A stretch of 52,662 bases of DNA from Nanobdellota archaeon (GTDB lineage: Archaea; Nanobdellota; Nanobdellia; SCGC-AAA011-G17; ARS1403), in contig NZCA01000002.1 in the NCBI GenBank assembly GCA_002688095.1, positions 1 through 52,662 on the forward strand, in the 5' to 3' direction. The notes beneath the pieces were generated by a model. It did not search any database. It was not told the origin of the DNA and worked only from the letters and a program-made list of their open reading frames with translations. Made by a program: the position numbers and the translations under genes. Positions 39,262-46,750 of this stretch are shown piece by piece; positions within the stretch are counted from its first letter, which is position 1, and each line of letters begins with the position of its first letter.

Positions 39262-40194
39262 CTACCTATCGTCTTCTAAAGACCAGGATAACCATTCTTG
39301 AGGTATATCGGGATTTTTAATTGAAAGGTCTATTTCAGGTCCTTGAGATCCAACATTATATTTAGCACAAGGTGTTTGATAATCACAAAAATGGCAATTA
39401 AAACCATAACGTGGAAGGAAATGTTCTTTCGAAACACCTTCACTGAGATCATCACATAATTTTTCTAAGTAATCGAAGTCTTTTTGAGATCTTTCAGTTT
39501 TGAAGACTTTTCCAGATCTTAGATGATAGAAAAGAATATTTTTTTCTTTTTTTCCAAATATATCTCTGAAAGCTAAACTATAAATGGTGAATTGAGGGTA
39601 TCTATCTAAAAGGAAGGAACTTTTTTCAGGACTGGATTTGTCGGTTTTGTAATCGGTAATGAATAATTCTCCATTATGCTCATCAATTCTATCCCAAAAA
39701 CCAGTTAAGAGATGACCTTTAAAGTTAATATCAAATCTTTTTTCTCTTTCTGAAGGTTCAGGTTGAGGTTTGTGTCTATTGTAAAATTTTTTTAAAAGAC
39801 CCATCCCTAAATTCCTATAACCAAAATAAAGTCCTAAGGCTTCTGAATCCTCTTCGGGGAATCTAATATGGTTTCCAATTTTTATAGGTATGACATCTTC
39901 GCTTTTTAGTTTTAGATCAATGACACGGGTTTCAAGATTTTGTTTTTGTTTTCCCTTAAGGAATTCTCCAGAAATAGCGGTTTTCCATCTAAATTTCCAA
40001 AACCCAGCAAAAGAGTCTGCAGTTTTGAAGTTTTTTTTATAAAAATTATCTAACATAAAATGGATTTCTTTTCCAAAAACCAAATTAAGAGAAGTGGAGA
40101 TTTGTTCATGTTCTATATAGTGTAAATAATATCTAAAAGGACAAGTCATCCAGGTACCTAACTTTGTAGCACTTTGTCTTCCAACATTTGCCAT
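39262..40194 (-). CDS. RecB/Cas4-like PD-(D/E)XK nuclease with Fe-S cysteines
   Basis: The 310-residue protein begins 'SATKLGTWMTCPFRYYLHYI' (first cluster Cys) and has 'GKEIHFMLDNFY', the nuclease core 'HLLTGFWDRIDEHNGELFIT' then 'DYKTDK' (D...D-x-K), and QFTIYSLAF-type motif IV. It ends with a Cys triad 'CHFCDYQTPCAKY'. This is the AddB/Cas4 iron-sulfur nuclease layout, acting on DNA ends. No cas genes are nearby, so a repair role is likelier. Confidence 0.88.
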   Translation of the reverse strand: MANVGRQSATKLGTWMTCPFRYYLHYIEHEQISTSLNLVFGKEIHFMLDNFYKKNFKTADSFAGFWKFRWKTAISGEFLKGKQKQNLETRVIDLKLKSEDVIPIKIGNHIRFPEEDSEALGLYFGYRNLGMGLLKKFYNRHKPQPEPSEREKRFDINFKGHLLTGFWDRIDEHNGELFITDYKTDKSSPEKSSFLLDRYPQFTIYSLAFRDIFGKKEKNILFYHLRSGKVFKTERSQKDFDYLEKLCDDLSEGVSKEHFLPRYGFNCHFCDYQTPCAKYNVGSQGPEIDLSIKNPDIPQEWLSWSLEDDR

Positions 40195-40243
40195 ATGAAG
40201 GGGGTAATAAGTAAAGTTTAAAAATTAAGCGAATATACTCTAT

Positions 40244-41968
40244 ATGATGGAATCTAAAGAATTAAAGAAGAAGTATATTGAATTCTTTAAGAAAAAAGGT
40301 CATAAGAATATTGTTAATGCGTCTTTAATTCCGGAGAATGATCCTACTGTTTTGTTTACAACTGCAGGAATGCATCCTTTAGTTCCATTTTTATTAGGGG
40401 AAAAACACCCTCAAGGGAAGAGATTAGTGAATGTACAGAAATGTATAAGGACTAGTGATATAGAAGAAGTAGGGGATGATTGTCATTTAACTTTTTTTGA
40501 AATGTTAGGTAATTGGAGCTTGGGGGATTATTTTAAAGAAGAGATGGTTGAGATGAGTTATGAATTTTTAATAGATGTTTTAAAATTAGATAAAGAAAGA
40601 ATTGGAATAAGTTGTTTTAAAGGTGATAAAGATGCTGGAAAAGATACTGTTTCAGCTGAGAAATGGGGAGCTTTAGGGATAAATAAAGAGAGAATTGCAT
40701 TTTTACCTAAATCTGAGAATTGGTGGGAATCTCCTGGAGAAACTGGACCGTGTGGTCCTGATAGTGAAATGTTTTTTTATATTAGAAAAAAAGTACCTAA
40801 GAAATTTGATGTGGAAGATAAAAATTGGGTAGAGATTTGGAATGATGTGTTTATGGAGTATAATAAAAATCAAAATGGAAAATATGAAAAATTAAAACAA
40901 CAAAATGTAGATACAGGGATGGGTGTGGAAAGAACTGTGGCTATTTTGAATGGTTATGATAATGTGTATGAAATTGATACTTTAAAACCTTTAATGGATA
41001 AAGTGAACAAGCTAAGTAAGAAAAATGATGTAAGAAGTAAAAGAATTGTGGTGGATCATTTAAGAGCAGCTGTTTTTATTTTAAATGAAAAAGTAGAGCC
41101 CGGTAATTTGGAACAAGGTTATGTGTTAAGAAGATTGATTAGAAGGGCGATTAGACATGGAAAATTATTAGGGATTAATCATAGATTTTGTAAGGATGTT
41201 GTAGATGAAGTGTTTAAAGTAAGTGATTATAAGTTTAATAAAAAATTTATTTTGAATGAAATTAAAAAAGAAGAAGAGAAGTTTGATAGAAGTTTGAATC
41301 AAGGGATGAGAATATTTGAAAAAGAGAGTAAAGGATTAAAAATAGTAAGTGGAAAATTAGCTTTTACTTTGTTTGCGAGTTATGGTTTTCCTTTAGAAAT
41401 GACTAGGGAAATGGCTAAAGAAAAAGGATTAAAAGTTGATGAGAAAGGTTTTGAAAAGGCATTTGAGGAACATCAAAAATTAAGCAGAACTGCAACTGCT
41501 GGAAGATTTAAATCTGGATTAGCAGATAGTTCTGAGATGACTACTAAATTACATACAGCTACTCATTTATTATTGCAAGCTTTAAAGGAAGTTTTACATG
41601 ATGAAAATATAATGCAAAAAGGAAGCAATATTACGCCTGAGAGATTGAGATTAGATTTTAATTTTCCTAGAAAAGTGGAAAGGGATGAGTTAGATAAAAT
41701 TGAAGATAAAGTGAATGAACAGATTAAAAAGAAACTAGAAGTTAAGTTTGAAGAAATGTCTTTAGAAGAAGCTAAGAAAAAAGGTGTAAAGGGGGCGTTT
41801 GAACATAAATATGGAGAAAAGGTTAAAGTTTATTCTATTGGAAGTTATAGCAAAGAATTATGTGCGGGTCCACATGTAAGTAGTCTTAAGGAGTTAGGTA
41901 AATTTAAAATTAAAAAAGAAGAAAGTTCTAGTAGTGGTGTGAGAAGGATTAAAGCGAAACTTCTTTAG
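40244..41968 (+). CDS. alaS: Alanyl-tRNA synthetase, short form without C-Ala domain
   Basis: The 574-residue protein has the catalytic core ('LFTTAGMHPLVPFLLGEKHP', 'LTFFEMLGNWSLGDYF', 'VDTGMGVERTVAIL') and the editing domain with zinc ligands 'HTATHLL' and 'CAGPHV'. The oligomerising DHHA1/C-Ala domain is missing; usual AlaRS has about 870-900 residues. The 'RTSDIEEVGDDCHLTFFEML' form is reminiscent of Patescibacteria (CPR). The stop codon falls inside a palindromic repeat. Confidence 0.92.
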   Translation: MMESKELKKKYIEFFKKKGHKNIVNASLIPENDPTVLFTTAGMHPLVPFLLGEKHPQGKRLVNVQKCIRTSDIEEVGDDCHLTFFEMLGNWSLGDYFKEEMVEMSYEFLIDVLKLDKERIGISCFKGDKDAGKDTVSAEKWGALGINKERIAFLPKSENWWESPGETGPCGPDSEMFFYIRKKVPKKFDVEDKNWVEIWNDVFMEYNKNQNGKYEKLKQQNVDTGMGVERTVAILNGYDNVYEIDTLKPLMDKVNKLSKKNDVRSKRIVVDHLRAAVFILNEKVEPGNLEQGYVLRRLIRRAIRHGKLLGINHRFCKDVVDEVFKVSDYKFNKKFILNEIKKEEEKFDRSLNQGMRIFEKESKGLKIVSGKLAFTLFASYGFPLEMTREMAKEKGLKVDEKGFEKAFEEHQKLSRTATAGRFKSGLADSSEMTTKLHTATHLLLQALKEVLHDENIMQKGSNITPERLRLDFNFPRKVERDELDKIEDKVNEQIKKKLEVKFEEMSLEEAKKKGVKGAFEHKYGEKVKVYSIGSYSKELCAGPHVSSLKELGKFKIKKEESSSSGVRRIKAKLL

Positions 41969-41990
41969 AAAAGAAGTTTCATCAAGAAAA
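41956..41990 (+). repeat. Dispersed palindromic repeat, copy 11 (ends alaS)
   Basis: GAAACTTCTTT and AAAGAAGTTTC form a perfect 11-bp stem around loop AGA, then ATCAAGAAAA. Relative to the core both arms gained matching TC/GA pairs. It supplies the last codons and TAG stop of alaS. Confidence 0.82.
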
Positions 41991-41993
41991 TAT

Positions 41994-42395
41994 TCATAAT
42001 TTTCTTATTTTATCTTTTAAGTTAGAAATTTCTAAATCAATTCCAGATAGTTCTTGATCTTCTTTACTTTCTATTTTAAGAATTCTTTCTTGTTTTTTTC
42101 TTCGTGATTTTTCTTCTTTGACTAATTTTCTTTTTGGAACAGCTTTCTTTATTTTTTCTTTACTAACTACATTTAATGGTGGTAGTTCATGTTCTTCTAA
42201 TTGTAGGGAAAGTTCTTTAACTTCGTTTATTATTTTTTTAATCGCTGTCTTCTTTTTGTTTTTCTCTGTCTTTATTTTTCCCAAGTCCTTTCCAATTTTG
42301 AGAATTTCGGCAGATGTTATTGCAGACTCAAGCAAACTCTTTCTAATTAGAAGAGGGTTTTGTATCCTAGCGTGTAAAAGTTTTTCTTTTGGCAT
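41994..42395 (-). CDS. Basic coiled-coil protein
   Basis: The 133-residue protein is helical with Lys/Glu/Arg repeats and no recognised domain. Its start abuts the stop of the next gene upstream (42396), so the two form an operon. The N-terminal 45 residues ('HARIQNPLLIRKSLLESAIT') look globular. Function unknown. Confidence 0.65.
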   Translation of the reverse strand: MPKEKLLHARIQNPLLIRKSLLESAITSAEILKIGKDLGKIKTEKNKKKTAIKKIINEVKELSLQLEEHELPPLNVVSKEKIKKAVPKRKLVKEEKSRRKKQERILKIESKEDQELSGIDLEISNLKDKIRKL

Positions 42396-42782
42396 TTAAA
42401 CTTCAAATAAATTGTTATCTACTAAAGTTAACTTTTCTTTTATTTGATCAATACTAGCTTGCCATTCCTCTAGTTCTGCATCTTCTTTTTTCTTTAATTC
42501 ACGCAATTCATTAAGAACGACCTGAGTAGTTTTTAATTTTTCTTTTATGATTTCTAGAGTATCTATGGCTTCCTTGTATTTATCCACTTTAACAAAGATA
42601 GCTTTTTCTTCTGGCATTACCAATGCCTTTTCTGTTTTTTCAGTTTGAACTGCTTTTTTAATGGTGTCAGATGAAGAAGGAAAACTAGGTTCGTAAGTTG
42701 GAAAATTATGTTCCGGTAAACCGGGAAATGTTGGTGGTTTGATTTTTTCCTTGACCGATTCTTTTTTATTAAATAATCCCAT
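42396..42782 (-). CDS. Pro-rich / coiled-coil protein
   Basis: The 128-residue protein has a Pro/Ser-rich N-terminus ('PPTFPGLPEHNFPTYEPSFP') and a C-terminal coiled coil (about 55-125, 'FVKVDKYKEAIDTLEIIKEK'). Similar small proteins are common in DPANN genomes, but I cannot name a family. An AGGAGGTTACAGA Shine-Dalgarno precedes the ATG. First gene of a two-gene operon. Confidence 0.65.
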   Translation of the reverse strand: MGLFNKKESVKEKIKPPTFPGLPEHNFPTYEPSFPSSSDTIKKAVQTEKTEKALVMPEEKAIFVKVDKYKEAIDTLEIIKEKLKTTQVVLNELRELKKKEDAELEEWQASIDQIKEKLTLVDNNLFEV

Positions 42783-42898
42783 TCTGTAACCTCCTGATAA
42801 TTACTATTAAAATATTTTCTTTCTTTATTAATCTTTTCTTATTATTTTTGTGTAGTAAACAAAAAACGAAAGATATTTAAATAAAATTTTCAATTTTT

Positions 42899-43726
42899 AT
42901 GTTTTATATGGATTTGTTAAATAAGATACTTGAAGACTTTTTTATGGAAGTTATCGGCAAAGATGTGTTTGATCTTTTCAAATTATTAAGAAAAAAAGAT
43001 TATGTGAGTGAATTTGTCTTAGCTGAAAAAATAGGTTTAACTGTGAATCAAGTAAGAAATATGTTATATCGGTTCTATTCTTATAGTTTGGTGGACTTTA
43101 TTAGAAAGAAAGATAAGAAAAAAGGTTGGTATATTTATTATTGGGGTTTTAACACTAAAAGAGCTTTAGAGGTAGCTTTGGAGCATAAGCAAGAGAGATT
43201 GGATTTATTAACTAATTTGTTACAAAAGGAGGAAAATAATCAATATTTTAATTGTAAGGATTGTGAGATTAGGTTGAGTTTTGAACAGGCCATTGAGAAT
43301 GACTATAAATGTCCTGAATGTGATAGTGTTTTAGAACAGGATAATAATACTAGAAAAATTCAGAGGTTGAGTAAGCTTATTTCCACTTTGGAAGAGGAAA
43401 TTAGCAAAGGAAAGGAAATAAAAGTAGAAGAAAAGAAGCCAGAAGAGAAAAAATCAGTTAAGAGAAAAAGAAAAGTTACTAAGAAGGCTAAGAAAAAACC
43501 TAAGAGAAGGGCTAAGAAGAAAGTGGTTAGGAAGAAAAAACCAGCTAGAAAGAAACCGAAAAAAAGAGCTGCTAAAAGGGGTGCAGCAAAAAAGAAAAAA
43601 CCTAGTTCTAAGAAACTTTTAAGAAAAGTTCCATCAAAAGGAAAATCAAAAAAGAAGCTTAAGAAAAAATTTGTTTCTAAAAAACCTAAAAGAAAAGCTA
43701 AGAAGAAACCCAAAAAGGGAAAATAA
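42899..43726 (+). CDS. tfe: Transcription factor TFE-alpha with histone-H1-like basic tail
   Basis: Residues 1-100 are the TFE winged helix ('LAEKIGLTVNQVRNMLYRFY'), then a Cys4 zinc ribbon ('FNCKDCEIRLSFEQ..YKCPECDSVLEQ', about 118-150). TFE helps open promoters. From about residue 170 to 275 the protein is a Lys/Arg/Ala/Pro tract resembling histone H1 or bacterial HU tails, absent from usual TFE (about 160-190 residues). The tail includes one palindromic repeat. A TATTTAAAT box is 26 nt upstream of this ATG; another ATG is at 42908. Confidence 0.9.
   Translation: MFYMDLLNKILEDFFMEVIGKDVFDLFKLLRKKDYVSEFVLAEKIGLTVNQVRNMLYRFYSYSLVDFIRKKDKKKGWYIYYWGFNTKRALEVALEHKQERLDLLTNLLQKEENNQYFNCKDCEIRLSFEQAIENDYKCPECDSVLEQDNNTRKIQRLSKLISTLEEEISKGKEIKVEEKKPEEKKSVKRKRKVTKKAKKKPKRRAKKKVVRKKKPARKKPKKRAAKRGAAKKKKPSSKKLLRKVPSKGKSKKKLKKKFVSKKPKRKAKKKPKKGK
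43612..43641 (+). repeat. Dispersed palindromic repeat, copy 12 (inside tfe)
   Basis: GAAACTTTT and AAAAGTTCC pair at 8 of 9 positions around loop AAG, then ATCAAAA. It is read in frame as 'KKLLRKVPSKGK', nearly the same peptide as in EndA. Confidence 0.78.
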
Positions 43727-43728
43727 AT

Positions 43729-43836
43729 TTATTCTTTTGTTCTAAACTTCCCGCCTTTTTTATAAACACGGTGGCGACGTTTAGCTCTTCTATCGCTTTT
43801 GCTTTTTCTTTTTCCATATATTTCTGTGTTTGGCAT
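43729..43836 (-). CDS. 35-residue basic microprotein
   Basis: The product begins 'MPNTEIYGKRKSKSDRRAKR' and ends 'GGKFRTKE'; about 40% of residues are Lys or Arg, as in small ribosomal or RNA-binding proteins. Its 5' end overlaps the 3' end of the upstream membrane-protein gene by 47 nt in another frame. It lies convergent to tfe. No family recognised. Confidence 0.5.
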   Translation of the reverse strand: MPNTEIYGKRKSKSDRRAKRRHRVYKKGGKFRTKE

Positions 43837-44209
43837 GTTTAGAATATATAGCAATTAAATGTGCAGAGATCATATTTAAATCTAAAATATAAAGGGCAAT
43901 TGTTTTAGATAAAATTCCAATAATGACTAAACTTACAGTAGAACCTATTACGGAGCCTATTTTGGCTAGGTTGCCAGTTATAATTTCAGATCCCGGTATG
44001 AAAGAAGTGAAAGCGGAAACTACCGAAGAATATAATAGAATAAAGAAAAAGATTCGTGTTAGTTCTAAAGATCTTAATTTCATTCCGGTGTGCTTTAATC
44101 TTTTTTTAAGATCTTGAACTCGTCTAAAATCTTTGATGTCTATTTTGGATTTTCCTTCTAGTTTTTGAGTATAATTTAAAGCTCTTGTATACTTTCCAAA
44201 ACCGTTCAT
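43790..44209 (-). CDS. Small membrane protein with two or more transmembrane helices
   Basis: The 139-residue protein has hydrophobic segments at about 52-68 and 80-108 flanked by basic cytoplasmic-looking ends ('RRVQDLKKRLKHTGMKLRSL' and 'KHRNIWKKKKQKR'). No family recognised. A palindromic repeat and TATATATA lie upstream. Confidence 0.6.
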   Translation of the reverse strand: MNGFGKYTRALNYTQKLEGKSKIDIKDFRRVQDLKKRLKHTGMKLRSLELTRIFFFILLYSSVVSAFTSFIPGSEIITGNLAKIGSVIGSTVSLVIIGILSKTIALYILDLNMISAHLIAIYSKHAKHRNIWKKKKQKR

Positions 44210-44249
44210 AGTTTTATAAAAATTGAAGGGGATATATATAGTTTTCTAA

Positions 44250-44277
44250 GAAACTTTTAGAAAAAGTTTCATCAAAA
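44250..44277 (+). repeat. Dispersed palindromic repeat, copy 13
   Basis: GAAACTTTT and AAAAGTTTC form a perfect 9-bp stem around loop AGA, then ATCAAAA: the consensus form. It lies in the divergent intergenic region between the 44209 and nre genes, the only strong copy not touching a stop codon or a reading frame. Confidence 0.82.
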
Positions 44278-44300
44278 TATGTTTACGAAAGAAAATGTAT

Positions 44301-44319
44301 TAAACGACATAAACGACAC
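44301..44319 (+). promoter_or_regulatory. Tandem ACGACA element, site D
   Basis: TAAACGACATAAACGACAC, two ACGACA hexamers 9 nt apart, then a GC-rich spacer (GGGGCG) and the AATATATAAAC TATA box (about 44332-44342) of the nre gene. Confidence 0.6.
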
Positions 44320-44361
44320 AGGGGCGTAAAGAATATATAAACTGCTGTTTTAATTTAGTAT

Positions 44362-45588
44362 ATGGATGTGGTATTGAGACCGAAGTGGAAGGATGTAGAG
44401 TTAAATTCTAAGGTGCAAAGGATGTTTAGTACTATTAAAGAATTGGGGAAAGATAATTTCTTTGGGTCTAGTCCGCCTAGTGTGTTTATTGGAAGTAAAT
44501 TAAAATATCCAAATGTAAATGTGGGTATTTTATCTCCTCCGGTATATACCGAAGATAGTTGGATATTGGATGCTCCTAAATATTGGTCTAGTTCTAAGAC
44601 TACTATAAAGGATGTTGTGGGATTTAGAGGGGATTTGATTAATTCTAGATTTCAATCAAGTGTTAAAGGGGTTAGGGAAGGGAATAGATTTTTGGATATT
44701 GCTAAAGAAGTGGCTATGGCTTACAAACCGGTGGATATGGAGGTTTATTTGAAGAAAAAACCTAACTTAAGTTTGGATAAGGACAAAGTGAATATGCCGA
44801 TGGGTCCTGTGGCGGGATTAAAGAAAATAAAAATAACTGAAAATGTTAAGGTGTGGAGAAGTGTGGAGAAAGTTATTGAAGATGATGATCTAAAAGCGGA
44901 GAAAGCGGTGAATTATTTGTTTAAGAAAAATATTGATGAGAATTTCTTAACTAAAATTTTAAGTATTGGAAGTTTGGGATTAAAGAAAAATAGGAAATTA
45001 GTTTCAACTAAATGGAGTATAACTGCGGTGGATGATATCTTGGGGAAGAATTTAATTTCTAATATTAAAGATTACGGAAGTGTGGATAAATATAAATTAT
45101 TAATGGGGAATTTTTTTGGAAATTATTATTATATATTTTTATTTCCGGATGTGTGGAATTATGAATTGTTTGAAGGATATTTACCGGGAGCTGTTTGGAA
45201 TTTTTCTGGAAAAATAGAGTTTGCAACTGATTACGAAGATTATTATGGGAGGAAAAAGTATGCTTTTAATTGTGCAGGAGGATATTATGCAGCTAGATTA
45301 CCTGTACTTGAATACCTGAATAAGATAAAAAGACAAGCTTCAGTTCTTGTAATTAGATTTGAGACTCCGGAATATACTGATAGTTTAGGGGTGTGGGTTT
45401 GTCGAGAGAGTGGAAGGAAGGCTACCGAAAATATTCCTATTGAATTTGGAACCAAGGAAGAAATGTTAGTTTATGCTCAGAAATCAATTGCTAGAAAATT
45501 TAATTATAATATAGAGAGAATATACAACCAGAGTATTCTATTAAAAAAGTTAAAACAGCAAATGAAGTTATCTAATTTTTTGAAGTAA
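44362..45588 (+). CDS. nreA: Nre family DNA-repair protein with PCNA-binding C-terminus
   Basis: The 408-residue protein matches Nre (COG1602): 'GSSPPSVFIGSKLKYPNVNV' near the N-terminus, 'NMPMGPVAGLKKI', and 'GVWVCRESGRKA' near the C-terminus. In haloarchaea NreA repairs DNA and binds PCNA. The C-terminal 'QMKLSNFL' fits a PIP box (Q-x-x-h-x-x-F-L). It lacks the N-terminal zinc finger seen in some members. Its last 21 nt overlap a homing endonuclease gene on the other strand. Confidence 0.88.
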   Translation: MDVVLRPKWKDVELNSKVQRMFSTIKELGKDNFFGSSPPSVFIGSKLKYPNVNVGILSPPVYTEDSWILDAPKYWSSSKTTIKDVVGFRGDLINSRFQSSVKGVREGNRFLDIAKEVAMAYKPVDMEVYLKKKPNLSLDKDKVNMPMGPVAGLKKIKITENVKVWRSVEKVIEDDDLKAEKAVNYLFKKNIDENFLTKILSIGSLGLKKNRKLVSTKWSITAVDDILGKNLISNIKDYGSVDKYKLLMGNFFGNYYYIFLFPDVWNYELFEGYLPGAVWNFSGKIEFATDYEDYYGRKKYAFNCAGGYYAARLPVLEYLNKIKRQASVLVIRFETPEYTDSLGVWVCRESGRKATENIPIEFGTKEEMLVYAQKSIARKFNYNIERIYNQSILLKKLKQQMKLSNFLK

Positions 45589-46557
45589 TTTATTCCTTTT
45601 TTGAGCGAGATTGCAATTAGGGAAATTTTTAAAGAGTTTATTAATATCCGAATTTATTTGTTTATAACTTCTTATAGATATGTTGAATCTGTAAACATCG
45701 AATTTCCCTCTAGCATATTTTTCTCTTATTGGATGGCTTATGTACCCAATTTTATCGCATATTTCTTTTATGTCACTTAACAAACCTTTATTTTTTGAGT
45801 ATATAGTGATTACTTCTCCTATGTGTCCTTCATCGACAATGAATGATATTAATCCTGCTAATAGAAATTCTTTCTTTAATGCTTTTATTTTTTTAGGGAC
45901 TCTTGCGTCAAATGTATTAGTTTTTGTCAAATTGAAATAATGTTGATAGAAATCACCTATTACTTTTGGTATATTTAATCTTCCATTTTTAAATTCCCCC
46001 TTGCTGTATCTGAAATCTCCAAAAATATTTCTTAATCTTGAAAGAAAATTAGTTAGTCCTTCTTTGTTTATTTGCTTGTAGGATGGTGATATTTGTTTCT
46101 TGCCCATATGTCCACCCCCCAGAAAATTGAATATTATAGAAATCATTTCTGGAGTTAAAGATAGTGGAAGCTTTGGTTTGTTGATTGGATTTGAATTACC
46201 TCTACTTGTATAGAATTTAATGTTTTTCTCAATTTTTTTTAATATTTGATTTTTCTTGTCTTTCTTAGTAGAAATTATATTAGATGATTCAATTAGTACC
46301 CACAAAGGGATATAAATATTTTTCATTTTCCCCCTATCAAAATTTTGTCCTTTAATCCAAGAATATAAATTTCTTCTGCTATGTTTCCTTCTAATGTTGT
46401 ATTTTAAACTTGATCCATTAATTATTTTTAATAATTTTTCTTGAGATCCTGTCTTTGAAATTAAATCTTTAAATAAATTTTCTTTAAATTGTTTATTTAG
46501 TTTAACAAATGTTAGTGTTGGGGGAAAATTCCAAATATGGATTTCTTTATATTTCAT
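45568..46557 (-). CDS. LAGLIDADG-type homing endonuclease inserted behind nre
   Basis: The 329-residue protein has an N-terminal HTH-like region ('NIRRKHSRRNLYSWIKGQNF', similar to the tRNA-Ala neighbour). The two motif helices are 'MISIIFNFLGGGHMG', where the expected acidic residue is Gly, and 'LLAGLISFIVDEGHIG' (intact). One active site may thus be impaired. It lies between nre and a decayed second copy of the nre 3' end. Confidence 0.8.
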   Translation of the reverse strand: MKYKEIHIWNFPPTLTFVKLNKQFKENLFKDLISKTGSQEKLLKIINGSSLKYNIRRKHSRRNLYSWIKGQNFDRGKMKNIYIPLWVLIESSNIISTKKDKKNQILKKIEKNIKFYTSRGNSNPINKPKLPLSLTPEMISIIFNFLGGGHMGKKQISPSYKQINKEGLTNFLSRLRNIFGDFRYSKGEFKNGRLNIPKVIGDFYQHYFNLTKTNTFDARVPKKIKALKKEFLLAGLISFIVDEGHIGEVITIYSKNKGLLSDIKEICDKIGYISHPIREKYARGKFDVYRFNISIRSYKQINSDINKLFKNFPNCNLAQKRNKLLQKIR

Positions 46558-46597
46558 GTTTATGTATAAGATTCTATTGTTTATATAGTTTGTGTGC

Positions 46598-46691
46598 TGG
46601 GTTGTTAGGGAAGCATATTGAAAATGTTTTAAATAAAAGTATTTTATTGACGAAGTTAAGGAGCCAATTAAAATTAAGTAATTTCTTATAG
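46598..46691 (+). pseudogene. Decayed duplicate of the nre 3' end, including a PIP box
   Basis: TGG-GTT-GTT-AGG-GAA-GCA encodes 'WVVREA', the Nre motif. One base later a shifted frame encodes 'HIENVLNKSILLTKLRSQLK' and 'LSNFL' before TAG. The latter aligns with the intact Nre end 'NIERIYNQSILLKKLKQQMK' + 'LSNFLK'. About 30 residues between the two motifs are deleted. Nucleotides differ mostly at silent positions, so the copy is old or foreign. Confidence 0.75.
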
Positions 46692-46710
46692 CTTCAAGTC
46701 TAGTTGAAGC
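46691..46710 (+). terminator. Inverted repeat after the nre remnant
   Basis: GCTTCAA and TTGAAGC form a perfect 7-bp stem with a 6-nt loop right after the remnant's stop codon. It looks like the original nre transcription terminator. Confidence 0.5.
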
Positions 46711-46750
46711 TTAAAAAACCTTTAAATACATAGTTTTTTCTCTAATTCTT

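Noticed and set aside
43360-43713. Long minus-strand frame antisense to the tfe tail, rich in Phe and Leu
   Set aside because: It is the mirror of the Lys-rich codons of tfe; the composition is an artefact of AAA/AAG on the other strand.
16061-44319. The ACGACA sites as origin-recognition boxes, prompted by site B next to orc1/cdc6
   Set aside because: The other three sites are far from orc1/cdc6, no cluster of repeats exists at any one place, and all four keep a fixed order with a downstream TATA box, which suits promoters better.
45568-46557. The homing endonuclease as the product of a large BHB intron in nre
   Set aside because: It is on the opposite strand from nre, and nre already has an intact C-terminus and stop codon before it.
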